The notes under the pieces were generated by a model. That model was given only the letters and a program-made list of their open reading frames with translations, did no database searches and had not been told where the DNA came from. A program made the translations under genes and the position numbers. 8,833 nucleotides of DNA from Desulfarculaceae bacterium JdFR-95. GTDB lineage: Bacteria > Desulfobacterota > Desulfarculia > Desulfarculales > Desulfarculaceae. The stretch lies in contig MTPE01000336.1 of assembly GCA_002011835.1 (NCBI GenBank), forward strand, positions 1,569-10,401, given 5' to 3'. Below are positions 1 to 7,953 of the stretch, one piece after another; the stretch's first letter is position 1, and every line of letters starts with the position of its first letter.

Positions 1-698
1 CCGTAGAGCAGGCCGTGGTTGTGGGCCAGGTTGGAGAGCTGCTGCAGGGCCCCGGTCTCGCGCACGTGCAGCAGCTCTCGGTGGCGGGCCACCACCTTGC
101 CTTCCCGCAAGGCCAGCACCCACACCTGGTAGTCGCCCACCGGCATCTGGGAGGAGATGGTCAACTCGGCGCGGAAGGTCCGCCGTCCCTGCTCCGCGGG
201 CTCCAGGCGCACCCCTTGCGGCTGCCAGTGGTAGAGGCCCTGTTCTTCCTTCAGCTTAACGAATTCGCTCCACAGGAAGGCGGGCTTCTCTCCCGCCCCG
301 GGCAGGATGCGCACCTGGCGCTGCAGGGCGTGGTAGCCGAAGCCCGCCCGGTCGGCCTGCGGGAGGGAAAGCCCCTCCGAGGCGTACACCAGATACACGC
401 TGGGCACCTGCTGGAAGGTGACCTGGCCGTGGTTCATCCACAGGAAACCCAGCACCCGCTCCTTGATCTTGAAGCGGCTCTCCACCCGGGGGCCCTCCAG
501 GACCACCGCCACCTGGCAGCCGGCGGGGACCTGGCCCTGCAGGGTCACGGTGGTGCCGCCGAAGAACATGCCGATATGCACCAGGTTGGGGACCAGCTTG
601 GCCTTCAGCTCCGCAGGGGCGGCCGGCGCGGCGGAGGCGGGCAGAACCGCCGCCAGCAGCCAGGCTGCGACCAGAAGCAGACTCACTCGCGCACGCAT
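1..698 (-). CDS. TIGR02186-family secreted or membrane protein (partial, C-terminus off window)
   Basis: This gene is read from 698 leftward and runs off the window edge; 232 complete codons are visible with no stop. The protein opens with a signal peptide: MRAR, a hydrophobic stretch at residues 5-20, and an ASA cleavage-type motif at 21-23. A beta-rich, probably exported domain follows, with the segment LVPNLVHIGMFFGGTTVTLQG (residues 35-55, approximately) and a later VGDYQVWV motif near 187-194. The pattern matches my memory of TIGR02186 / Alph_Pro_TM proteins, which normally end in one C-terminal membrane helix that would lie outside the window; their function is unknown. The ATG is preceded by GGAGGT (712-707) with 8 bases of spacing, inside the end of the tauE-like gene. 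Only 2 bases separate it from that gene's stop, so it is the third gene of the usp-tauE operon. Family assignment is by recognition, not by search. Confidence 0.82.
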   Translation of the reverse strand, partial: MRARVSLLLVAAWLLAAVLPASAAPAAPAELKAKLVPNLVHIGMFFGGTTVTLQGQVPAGCQVAVVLEGPRVESRFKIKERVLGFLWMNHGQVTFQQVPSVYLVYASEGLSLPQADRAGFGYHALQRQVRILPGAGEKPAFLWSEFVKLKEEQGLYHWQPQGVRLEPAEQGRRTFRAELTISSQMPVGDYQVWVLALREGKVVARHRELLHVRETGALQQLSNLAHNHGLLY

Positions 699-700
699 GA

Positions 701-1630
701 CTAGTGACCTCCCCAGGGGGCCAGCCGCAGGTGCGGCGGCAGCACCAGGTCCAACAGCATCTTGACCATCACCAGCAGCACCAACGAGGCCAAAAGGATC
801 TTGAGCTGCTCCCCCTTGAGGCGCTTGCTCACCTTGGCCCCGATCTGGGCCCCCAGGGTGGAGCCCAAGAGCAACAGCACCGCCAGCAGGAAGTCCACGG
901 TGTGGTTGGTGGTGGCCTGCATGATGGTCACCCCCACGCAGGTGAACAGGATCTGGAACAGGCTGGTGCCCACCACCACGTGCATGGGCATGCGCAGTAG
1001 ATAGACCATCACCGGCACCATGATGAAGCCGCCGCCCACGCCCATGATGGCCGCCAGCACCCCCACGAACACCCCCAGGCCCAGGGGCATCAGCACCGAC
1101 AGGCGCACCCCGGACTTGGGGAACTCCATCTGCCAGGGCAGCCGCCGCACCAGGCGGGCATAGGCCGACTCCTGCGGCGGGGCCGCGGCCGCGGGAGCCT
1201 CCTGTTTGCTCTGGCGCAGGGCCTGCAGGCTCTCCAGGAACATGTAGCCGCCCACGAAGCCCAGCATGAGCACGTAGGTCACGGTGATGAGGAAGTCGGC
1301 GTTGCCCAGGCGGCGCAGCAGCTTGATGAGCTGCACCCCCACCGCACTGCCCGAGACTCCCCCGGCCAGCAGCAGCAGGCCCATCTTGAAGTCCACGTTG
1401 CCCAGCTTGTAGTGGGCCAGGGTGCCGGAGGTGGAGGCACCCACGATCTGGTTGGAGTCCGAGGCCGCGGCCACGGTGGGCGGCACCCCCAGCATGATCA
1501 GCAGGGGGGTCATGAGGAAACCTCCCCCCACGCCGAAGATGCCGGACAACACCCCCACCAGGCCTCCCAGCCCCAGGACCAGGAAGATGTTGACACTCTC
1601 ACCGGCCACTGGAAGGTACAGATGCAACAT
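701..1630 (-). CDS. TauE/SafE-family membrane exporter (putative sulfite or organosulfur anion exporter)
   Basis: A 309-residue integral membrane protein of the TauE/SafE family, whose members are proposed to export sulfite, sulfoacetate or related anions across the inner membrane. The two-fold internal repeat typical of the family is visible: GVLSGIFGVGGGFLMTP at residues 26-42 and GVLAAIMGVGGGFIMVP at 190-206. A SDSNQIVGASTSG segment follows the first repeat and GTSLFQ (221-226) follows the second. Hydrophobic segments lie at about 14-48, 84-102, 114-132, 178-212, 220-236, 246-264 and 277-297. An Ala/Pro-rich, Gln/Ser-containing loop at about 138-157 separates the halves. A GAGAGG-type Shine-Dalgarno sits 5 bases before the ATG. 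It is the second gene of an operon, 20 bases after the usp stop and 2 bases before the TIGR02186-family start. Substrate cannot be read from the sequence; sulfite or a related sulfur anion is the family-based guess. Confidence 0.9.
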   Translation of the reverse strand: MLHLYLPVAGESVNIFLVLGLGGLVGVLSGIFGVGGGFLMTPLLIMLGVPPTVAAASDSNQIVGASTSGTLAHYKLGNVDFKMGLLLLAGGVSGSAVGVQLIKLLRRLGNADFLITVTYVLMLGFVGGYMFLESLQALRQSKQEAPAAAAPPQESAYARLVRRLPWQMEFPKSGVRLSVLMPLGLGVFVGVLAAIMGVGGGFIMVPVMVYLLRMPMHVVVGTSLFQILFTCVGVTIMQATTNHTVDFLLAVLLLLGSTLGAQIGAKVSKRLKGEQLKILLASLVLLVMVKMLLDLVLPPHLRLAPWGGH

Positions 1631-1650
1631 GGGTCCTCTCGCTTTCTGGA

Positions 1651-2055
1651 TCAGGCGGAGCCGGCCGGTCCGCGCCCGGTCTCCTGAACCACTTCGATGC
1701 GGCAGTCCACGCGGTGCCGAATGTTGTCGATCAGGGAGGCGCCCTCGCCCGCGCCCCCCCGCCGAGCGCTGGGCTGGTCCAGCACCAACAGGGTCACCCG
1801 GTGCTCCTCCACCAGCCGCACCAGCTCCTCCACGTAGTCCCCCTGGCCGCGGTAATACTCCACCGCCAGGCCCTGGCTGCGCGCCTGCTCGATCAGACCC
1901 TCCAGGCGCCGGCGGCGGGAGCCGTCCCCCTCCCCCGGCTCCTCCACCAGCAGGAAGATCACCCGCGCCTGCAGGCGCCGCGCCAGGCCCAGGGCGTGCG
2001 CCGCGGCCCAGAGGTTGCGCGTGTGCGGCCCTATTCCCACCAGGATGCGTTCCAT
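1651..2055 (-). CDS. Small universal stress protein (UspA-like), probably not ATP-binding
   Basis: A 134-residue protein with the usual start of the universal stress fold: MERILVGIG (residues 1-9, beta strand 1), then a helix WAAAHALGLARRL and a strand ARVIFLLVEE. The C-terminal strand RIEVVQ (119-124) also fits. The acidic residue that normally follows strand 1 and contacts adenine is replaced (GIGPHT), and the C-terminal G-2x-G-9x-G(S/T) nucleotide loop is not present; residues 99-107 read RGGAGEGAS. It is therefore likely to belong to the non-ATP-binding branch (inference). I chose the ATG at 2055 because GAGGTG lies 6 bases upstream. The longer reading from a TTG at 2085 would start on top of the -12 element of a sigma54 promoter. 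It is the first gene of the usp-tauE-TIGR02186 operon. Confidence 0.8.
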   Translation of the reverse strand: MERILVGIGPHTRNLWAAAHALGLARRLQARVIFLLVEEPGEGDGSRRRRLEGLIEQARSQGLAVEYYRGQGDYVEELVRLVEEHRVTLLVLDQPSARRGGAGEGASLIDNIRHRVDCRIEVVQETGRGPAGSA

Positions 2056-2061
2056 CGGCAC

Positions 2062-2067
2062 CACCTC
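2062..2067 (-). promoter_or_regulatory. Shine-Dalgarno that fixes the usp start
   Basis: GAGGTG on the minus strand, ending 6 bases before ATG 2055. With transcription predicted to start near 2070, the leader would be only about 15 bases and would still contain this site. It supports the 134-residue version of the stress protein over the upstream TTG. Confidence 0.7.
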
Positions 2068-2081
2068 GGCCCCTTCCAAGG

Positions 2082-2096
2082 GCAAAAGGGGTGCCA
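2082..2096 (-). promoter_or_regulatory. Sigma54 (RpoN) -24/-12 promoter for the usp-tauE-TIGR02186 operon
   Basis: Read on the minus strand from 2096: TGGCAC CCCTT TTGC. The -24 GG (2095-2094) and -12 GC (2083-2082) have the required 12-base offset, and the match to the core TGGCAC-N5-TTGC is complete. Predicted +1 is near 2070, leaving a 15-base leader with the usp ribosome site. The gene immediately upstream encodes a sigma54-dependent activator with an intact GAFTGA loop, which strongly supports function. No clear IHF site was found between promoter and upstream dyads. Confidence 0.8.
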
Positions 2097-2159
2097 GGAG
2101 GCCGGACCCAGTATTTTCAGGGAGTTAGGCGATAGAAAGGAGCTCGGGACGGTGTCCGC

Positions 2160-2174
2160 GTTTCATTCTGGAAC
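2160..2174. promoter_or_regulatory. Candidate activator-binding dyad, promoter-proximal
   Basis: GTTTC-ATTCT-GGAAC, one mismatch from the perfect dyad at 2241-2255. Its 22-base context, starting at the GC two bases before the dyad, shares about 16 positions with that of the distal site. Its centre is about 97 bases upstream of the predicted sigma54 transcription start, a usual distance for NtrC-type enhancer sites. The bound protein is inferred to be the neighbouring regulator. Confidence 0.5.
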
Positions 2175-2240
2175 AAATCGGCCCCGACGTGGACATGTGC
2201 CCGAAGACAAAGCAGAAACACGGAAGATGCCGCAGGATGC

Positions 2241-2260
2241 GTTTCGATTTGAAACGAAAC
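2241..2260. promoter_or_regulatory. Candidate activator-binding dyad, promoter-distal
   Basis: GTTTC-GATTT-GAAAC is a perfect 5-5-5 dyad (2241-2255), followed directly by another GAAAC, so that GTTTCG...CGAAAC (6-base arms) is also perfect over the full 20 bases. It abuts the stop codon of the response regulator gene and is centred about 175-180 bases upstream of the predicted sigma54 start. A lone GAAAC half-site lies at 2215-2219. A terminator role is less likely because the stem is AT-rich and has no T-tract. Confidence 0.55.
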
Positions 2261-3605
<1,345 letters not shown>

Positions 3606-3613
<8 letters not shown>

Positions 3614-5042
3614 GATCTTCCTTCTCCTCCTCCGTCCCGGCCTGGGGCAGGTAGATGGAGAACTCGGTGCCCTTGCCCACCTCGCCCTTGACCTCGATGT
3701 GCCCGCCGTGGTTGCGCACGATGCCGTAGGTGAGGCTCAGGCCCAGGCCCGTGCCCTGGCCCACCGGCTTGGTGGTGAAGAAGGGGTCGAAGATGTGGGC
3801 CAGGTCCTCCTGCTTTATGCCCACCCCGGTGTCGGCGATGTCCACCCGCAGCATGCCCTGCCCGTCGCGGCCCACCCGCACCGTGAGATCGCCCCCTTCG
3901 GGCATGGCCTGGATGGCGTTGACCAGGATGTTGAGGAAGGCCTGCTGCAGGTCCTGGCGCTTGCCCCAGATGGGGGGCAGGCCCTCCTCGAAGTGGGTGT
4001 GCAGGCGGATGCCGCTGACCATGAGCTGGTTGCGCACCAGCTTGAGGGTGCTCTGCACCACCTCCCCCAGGTCGATGCGTACCCGCCGGGGGTTGGGGTC
4101 GATGCGCGAGAACTCCAAGAGCTTCTTGACCACCTCGCTGCCCCGCTCGGCCTGCTCCATGATGTCGGAGAGCAGCTCCTCCACCTCCTGGGGGGGCAGG
4201 TCCCGGTACTCGTTGAGCAGGGTCTCGGCGGTGAGGGAGATGTTGTTCAGGGGATTGTTGAGCTCGTGGGCCACGCCGGAGGTGAGGATGCCCACCGAGG
4301 CCATCTTGCGCGACTGCAACAGTTGGGCCTGGCGCGACTCCAGCTCCTCGGCCATCTTGTTGAAGGCGGCGATGAGCTGGGAGACCTCGTCCTTGCGCCG
4401 CGGGCGGTAGGCGATGGGGGTGAAGGTGTCGCGCGCCACCAAGTCGGTGGCCTTGCGCACCAGGGCCAGGGGCTGCAGGATCTGCACCGCCACCACGCGG
4501 AAGATCAACACCACCACCAGCACGAACAGCCCCACCAACACCAGGGGGATGGTCACGATGCCCTTGAGGGCCCGGCGCACGTGCTGGCGCTCCAGGCGGA
4601 TCAGCTCCTCGGTGGTCTCCACCAGGGCCTTGCCCCGTGCCCGCAGCAGGGCCAGGTCCTTCTCTCCCACCCGGCCCTGGTCGGTGAGCAACAGGGTGAG
4701 CTGCAGGCTCTCCTGATACTCCTCCAGGCGGTGGCGGAACTGATCCAGTTTGGCCTGGCCGGCGGTACGCCGTATGTCGTCGGCCAGCTCGCGGCAGAGC
4801 GCCTCCGCCCGCTGCAGATATGCCTTCAGCTCCTGCTGGTCCACCGGCTTGCGGTACAGGAGGTAGTTCTTCTCGTAGCGCCGCAGCTCCAGGATGGTGC
4901 CCTGCAGGTCGTCGAAGCGCTCGATGGTGAACAGACGGGTCTCCAGGGAGAAGATGTTGCGGTAGTAGAAGAAGGTGACGATGCCCACGAAGGCCAGGCA
5001 GACCAGGAAGAAGGCGGTCAGCTTCTGTTTGATGGTGTGCAT
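3606..5042 (-). CDS. Membrane sensor histidine kinase (NtrB/ZraS-like) with helical extracytoplasmic domain
   Basis: A 478-residue sensor kinase and partner of the overlapping NtrC-type regulator. Membrane helix 1 lies at about 8-27 and helix 2 at about 161-187. The roughly 130 residues between them are predicted all-helical and contain RRYEKNYLLY (54-63). This resembles the YEKxFL-type motif of four-helix-bundle/HBM ligand-binding domains. A HAMP linker (about 187-240) follows. The dimerisation/phosphotransfer domain has GVAHELNNPLNNI with phospho-acceptor H259. The ATPase domain has the N box (N371, N375), G1 DTGVGI (404-409), F box FDPFFTTK (418-425) and G2 GQGTGLGL (428-435). I chose ATG 5042 over the open frame extending to 5660 because it has a purine-rich GAGAGGGGG site just upstream, starts directly before a membrane helix, and the extension would run through the divergent promoter region and antisense to marR. 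The ligand is unknown. Confidence 0.93.
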
Positions 5043-5088
5043 GCCTTCCCCCTCTCCGGGCGCGGCCTCCACCGCCGCACCCCGTCTA

Positions 5089-5117
5089 GATATACTCCAA
5101 ATCCCACCCCTTGGCAT
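5089..5117 (-). promoter_or_regulatory. Candidate sigma70-type promoter for the kinase-regulator operon
   Basis: On the minus strand, ATGCCA (5117-5112) and TATATC (5094-5089) are separated by exactly 17 bases, each matching 4 of 6 consensus positions. Predicted start is near 5082, giving a leader of about 40 bases to ATG 5042. This would provide constitutive kinase/regulator expression, with sigma54 used only for the target operon. Confidence 0.45.
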
Positions 5118-5161
5118 GTCCCAGGGCACGGACCCGCCACCGGGGCGGGCAGCGGAGCGGC

Positions 5162-5191
5162 TTGACAGCAAGGGCGGGATCGTACTAGTAA
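5162..5191 (+). promoter_or_regulatory. Candidate promoter for marR-MFS operon
   Basis: A perfect -35 hexamer TTGACA lies at 5162-5167. The -10 is unclear: TAGTAA at 5186-5191 (18-base spacing) matches only 3 of 6 positions. The region from 5180 to 5240 is locally AT-rich compared with its surroundings, as expected for a promoter. It precedes the MarR start by about 50 bases and the candidate operator by about 25 bases. Confidence 0.4.
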
Positions 5192-5213
5192 CAATAGTCA
5201 GCATACAAACAAT

Positions 5214-5229
5214 TTCGACGGCAATCGAA
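5214..5229. promoter_or_regulatory. Candidate MarR operator (inverted repeat)
   Basis: TTCGA-CGGCAA-TCGAA is a perfect 5-base-arm inverted repeat over 16 bases, ending 14 bases before the marR start codon and downstream of the TTGACA element. Size and position fit a MarR-family autoregulatory operator that would also control the downstream transporter. Assignment is by position only; no known operator consensus is matched. Confidence 0.4.
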
Positions 5230-5243
5230 TCCTCCATAACGCC

Positions 5244-5666
5244 ATGCTGTTTCAAGACTGCCTCTGCTTCGCCCTGGGCAAGGTGTCGCGCAACATGGCC
5301 CGCGCCTACCGCCAGCGCCTGGAGCCATACGGCCTGACCCAGCCCCAGTTCTTCCTGCTCATCGCCCTGTACGAGGAGGAGGAGATCACCATCTCGCAAC
5401 TGGCGCGCAAGGTGGCCCAGGACAAGTCCACCCTGACCGGCATCCTGGACCGCCTGGAGCGCGACGGCCTGGTGGTGCGCAGCGCCAGTCCAGACGACCG
5501 CCGGGCCATACACGTGCGTCTGACCCCCAAGGCCTGGAAGCTGAAGCGCCGCCTCTGGCGCATCTATGAGGAGACCAACCGCTCCTTCCTCTCCCGGCTC
5601 ACCCCCACGGAGCGGGCGGTGCTCATGCAAGCCGTGGCCAAGCTGGAAGGAGGGGAACATGACTAA
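5244..5666 (+). CDS. MarR-family transcriptional regulator
   Basis: A 140-residue protein with the MarR winged-helix layout. An N-terminal dimerisation helix (3-28) is followed by LTQPQFFLLIAL (31-42), the recognition helix region ITISQLARKVAQDKSTLTGILDRLERDGLV (about 48-77) and the wing with DDRRAIHVRLT (84-94). A C-terminal dimerisation helix pair (96-135) closes it. Length is typical of the family. Cys6 and Cys8 sit in DCLCFAL, the place where the OhrR subfamily has its peroxide-sensing cysteine. No clear Shine-Dalgarno precedes ATG 5244, so the start is chosen by domain fit. The gene is divergent from the kinase and overlaps the MFS transporter gene by 8 bases, which suggests that it represses its own operon until an effector binds. 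The effector is unknown. Confidence 0.92.
   Translation: MLFQDCLCFALGKVSRNMARAYRQRLEPYGLTQPQFFLLIALYEEEEITISQLARKVAQDKSTLTGILDRLERDGLVVRSASPDDRRAIHVRLTPKAWKLKRRLWRIYEETNRSFLSRLTPTERAVLMQAVAKLEGGEHD
5648..5653 (+). promoter_or_regulatory. Strong Shine-Dalgarno that fixes the MFS start
   Basis: AGGAGG within AAGGAGGGG, 5 bases before ATG 5659 and inside the marR coding sequence. It selects 5659 over the longer in-frame reading from 5566, whose extra 31 residues are low-complexity, out-of-frame marR sequence. Confidence 0.75.
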
Positions 5667-6909
5667 GGGCCGGTTCCATTACGGCTGGGTGGTGATATTC
5701 ACGGGCCTGCTGGTCACCATCGGCGCCCACGGCTTCGGGCGCATGTCCTACACCCTGATCCTGCCGGCCATGAAGGAGGGGCTGCACTTCTCCTACACGC
5801 AGTTGGGCCTGCTGGAGATGGGCAACTTCGTGGGCTATTTGTTCATGGCCCTGGTGGGGGGCTTGCTGGCGGCGCGGTTCGGTCCCCGCCGGGTGATCGC
5901 CCTGGCCCTGGTGCTGATGGGGCTGACCCTGGTGGGGATGGGCACGGCCCGGGGCTTCGGCTTCGCCCTGGCCATGCGCATCCTGACCGGGCTGGGCAAC
6001 GGTGCGGCCTACGTGCCGGCCATGGCCTTGGGGGCGGCCTGGTTCGCCATGCGGCTGCGGGGCCTAGCCACGGGCATCGTGACCGCGGGCATCGGCGCTG
6101 GGACCATGATCGCCGGGCTGATGGTGCCGCCCATCATCGCCGCCTTCGGCGCCGAGGGCTGGCGGCACGCCTGGTACGCCCTGGGCGCGGCGGTGTTGGG
6201 CATCGCCGTGGTGGCGGCGCTGTTGCTCCGCACCAGCCCGGCCGAGCTGGGTCTGGCCCCCATCGGTGCCCGCGGAGACGAGGCTCCGGCCAGCCCGCCC
6301 CAGGGGGCCAAGCCCGCGCCTTTCCAGTGGGGCCAGGTCTATCGCCAGGGGCGGATCTGGTACCTGGGGTTCGTGTACTTCATGTACGGGTTCTCCTACA
6401 TCATCTATGTCACCTTCTTCGTGGCCTACCTGGTCAGGCAGCGGGGGCTGGGCGCGGCCGAGGCCGGGGGCATGTGGGCCCTGGCCGGGGGGTTGAGCAC
6501 CCTGTGCGGGCTGTTGTGGGGCGGCATCTCCGACCGCATCGGCCGCCCCCGGGCCGCGGCCCTGGCCTACACGGTGCTGGCCTTCGCCTACACGGTCTAT
6601 GCTCTCAGCGCGACCCGTCCCGGGCTGTATCTGTCGGCCGTGGTGTTCGGCCTCACCGCCTGGAGCGTGCCCACCATCACCGCGGCCGCGGCCGGGGACT
6701 ATGCCGGACCGCGCCTGGCGCCGGCCTGCCTAGGGTTCATCACCCTGTTCTTCGGCATCGGCCAGGCCCTGGGTCCGGCCGTGGGCGGGCTGTTGGCCGA
6801 CCACACCGGAGGCTTCGTCACCTCCTTCCTCCTGGCGGCGGGGGTGTCGCTGTTGGGGGCGGTCCTCTCTCTGCGCCTGCCCCGGCCGTCTCCCCTGGAA
6901 AGCCCCTGA
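5659..6909 (+). CDS. Major facilitator superfamily transporter (YbfB/YjiJ-like)
   Basis: A 416-residue inner-membrane transporter, the usual size for a 12-helix MFS protein. It begins HYGWVVIFTGLLVTIGAHGFGRMSY; the GFGRxxYTLxLPxM stretch (25-38) resembles the YbfB/YjiJ-type group. The MFS loop 2-3 motif appears as GGLLAARFGPRRV (67-79) and its second-half repeat as GGISDRIGRPRA (288-299). A hydrophilic central loop at about 191-232 (Pro/Ala-rich, with the family-typical TSPAELGLAP) separates the two six-helix halves. It is translationally coupled to the MarR regulator upstream. Known MarR-MFS pairs commonly handle toxic organic compounds or antibiotics, so efflux is the likely direction, but uptake of a monocarboxylate cannot be excluded. 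Substrate is not identifiable from sequence. Confidence 0.9.
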   Translation: MTKGRFHYGWVVIFTGLLVTIGAHGFGRMSYTLILPAMKEGLHFSYTQLGLLEMGNFVGYLFMALVGGLLAARFGPRRVIALALVLMGLTLVGMGTARGFGFALAMRILTGLGNGAAYVPAMALGAAWFAMRLRGLATGIVTAGIGAGTMIAGLMVPPIIAAFGAEGWRHAWYALGAAVLGIAVVAALLLRTSPAELGLAPIGARGDEAPASPPQGAKPAPFQWGQVYRQGRIWYLGFVYFMYGFSYIIYVTFFVAYLVRQRGLGAAEAGGMWALAGGLSTLCGLLWGGISDRIGRPRAAALAYTVLAFAYTVYALSATRPGLYLSAVVFGLTAWSVPTITAAAAGDYAGPRLAPACLGFITLFFGIGQALGPAVGGLLADHTGGFVTSFLLAAGVSLLGAVLSLRLPRPSPLESP

Positions 6910-6984
6910 GCCGGGGGCCTGGAAACGGTCAGCCCCGCTCTCTGGCCCGTCACCCCACCCGCCTCGCCTTCCCTGGGCCGGCGC

Positions 6985-7013
6985 TTGCAAGCTGCGGCCG
7001 GGGGTGATAGCAT
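6985..7013 (+). promoter_or_regulatory. Candidate sigma70-type promoter for glyQS
   Basis: TTGCAA (6985-6990) and TAGCAT (7008-7013) have 17-base spacing, and the -10 is preceded by TG one base away (TGATAGCAT), an extended -10. Predicted start is near 7020, about 37 bases before glyQ. The gap between the MFS gene and glyQ (6910-7056) otherwise shows no gene, no T-box-like leader and no convincing terminator with a T-tract. Confidence 0.45.
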
Positions 7014-7056
7014 GCCGCACCAGCGAGTCGGCCACCAAGCAAGGGGTGCGTGAGCC

Positions 7057-7952
<896 letters not shown>

Positions 7953-7953
<1 letters not shown>

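Noticed and set aside
2147..2157. GGAC-N3-GTCC small palindrome in the usp upstream region
   Set aside because: Four-base arms of this composition are expected by chance in GC-rich sequence, and it has no second copy.
2241..2260. Stem-loop after the response regulator as a rho-independent terminator
   Set aside because: The stem is only 6 base pairs, AT-containing, adjoins the stop codon and has no T-tract on the minus strand. Its repeat copy at 2160-2174 fits a protein-binding site better.
5184..5198. ACTA-N7-TAGT inverted repeat as a second MarR operator
   Set aside because: Arms are only 4 bases and do not extend; it is too weak to call beside the perfect TTCGA-N6-TCGAA repeat.
6910..6950. 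Possible terminator after the MFS gene (CGGGG ... CCCCG)
   Set aside because: The loop is long, the arms are short and there is no following T-run, so it is not supportable as an intrinsic terminator.
7014..7056. T-box or other leader riboswitch before glyQ
   Set aside because: The predicted leader is only about 37 bases, far too short, and no T-box core was seen.
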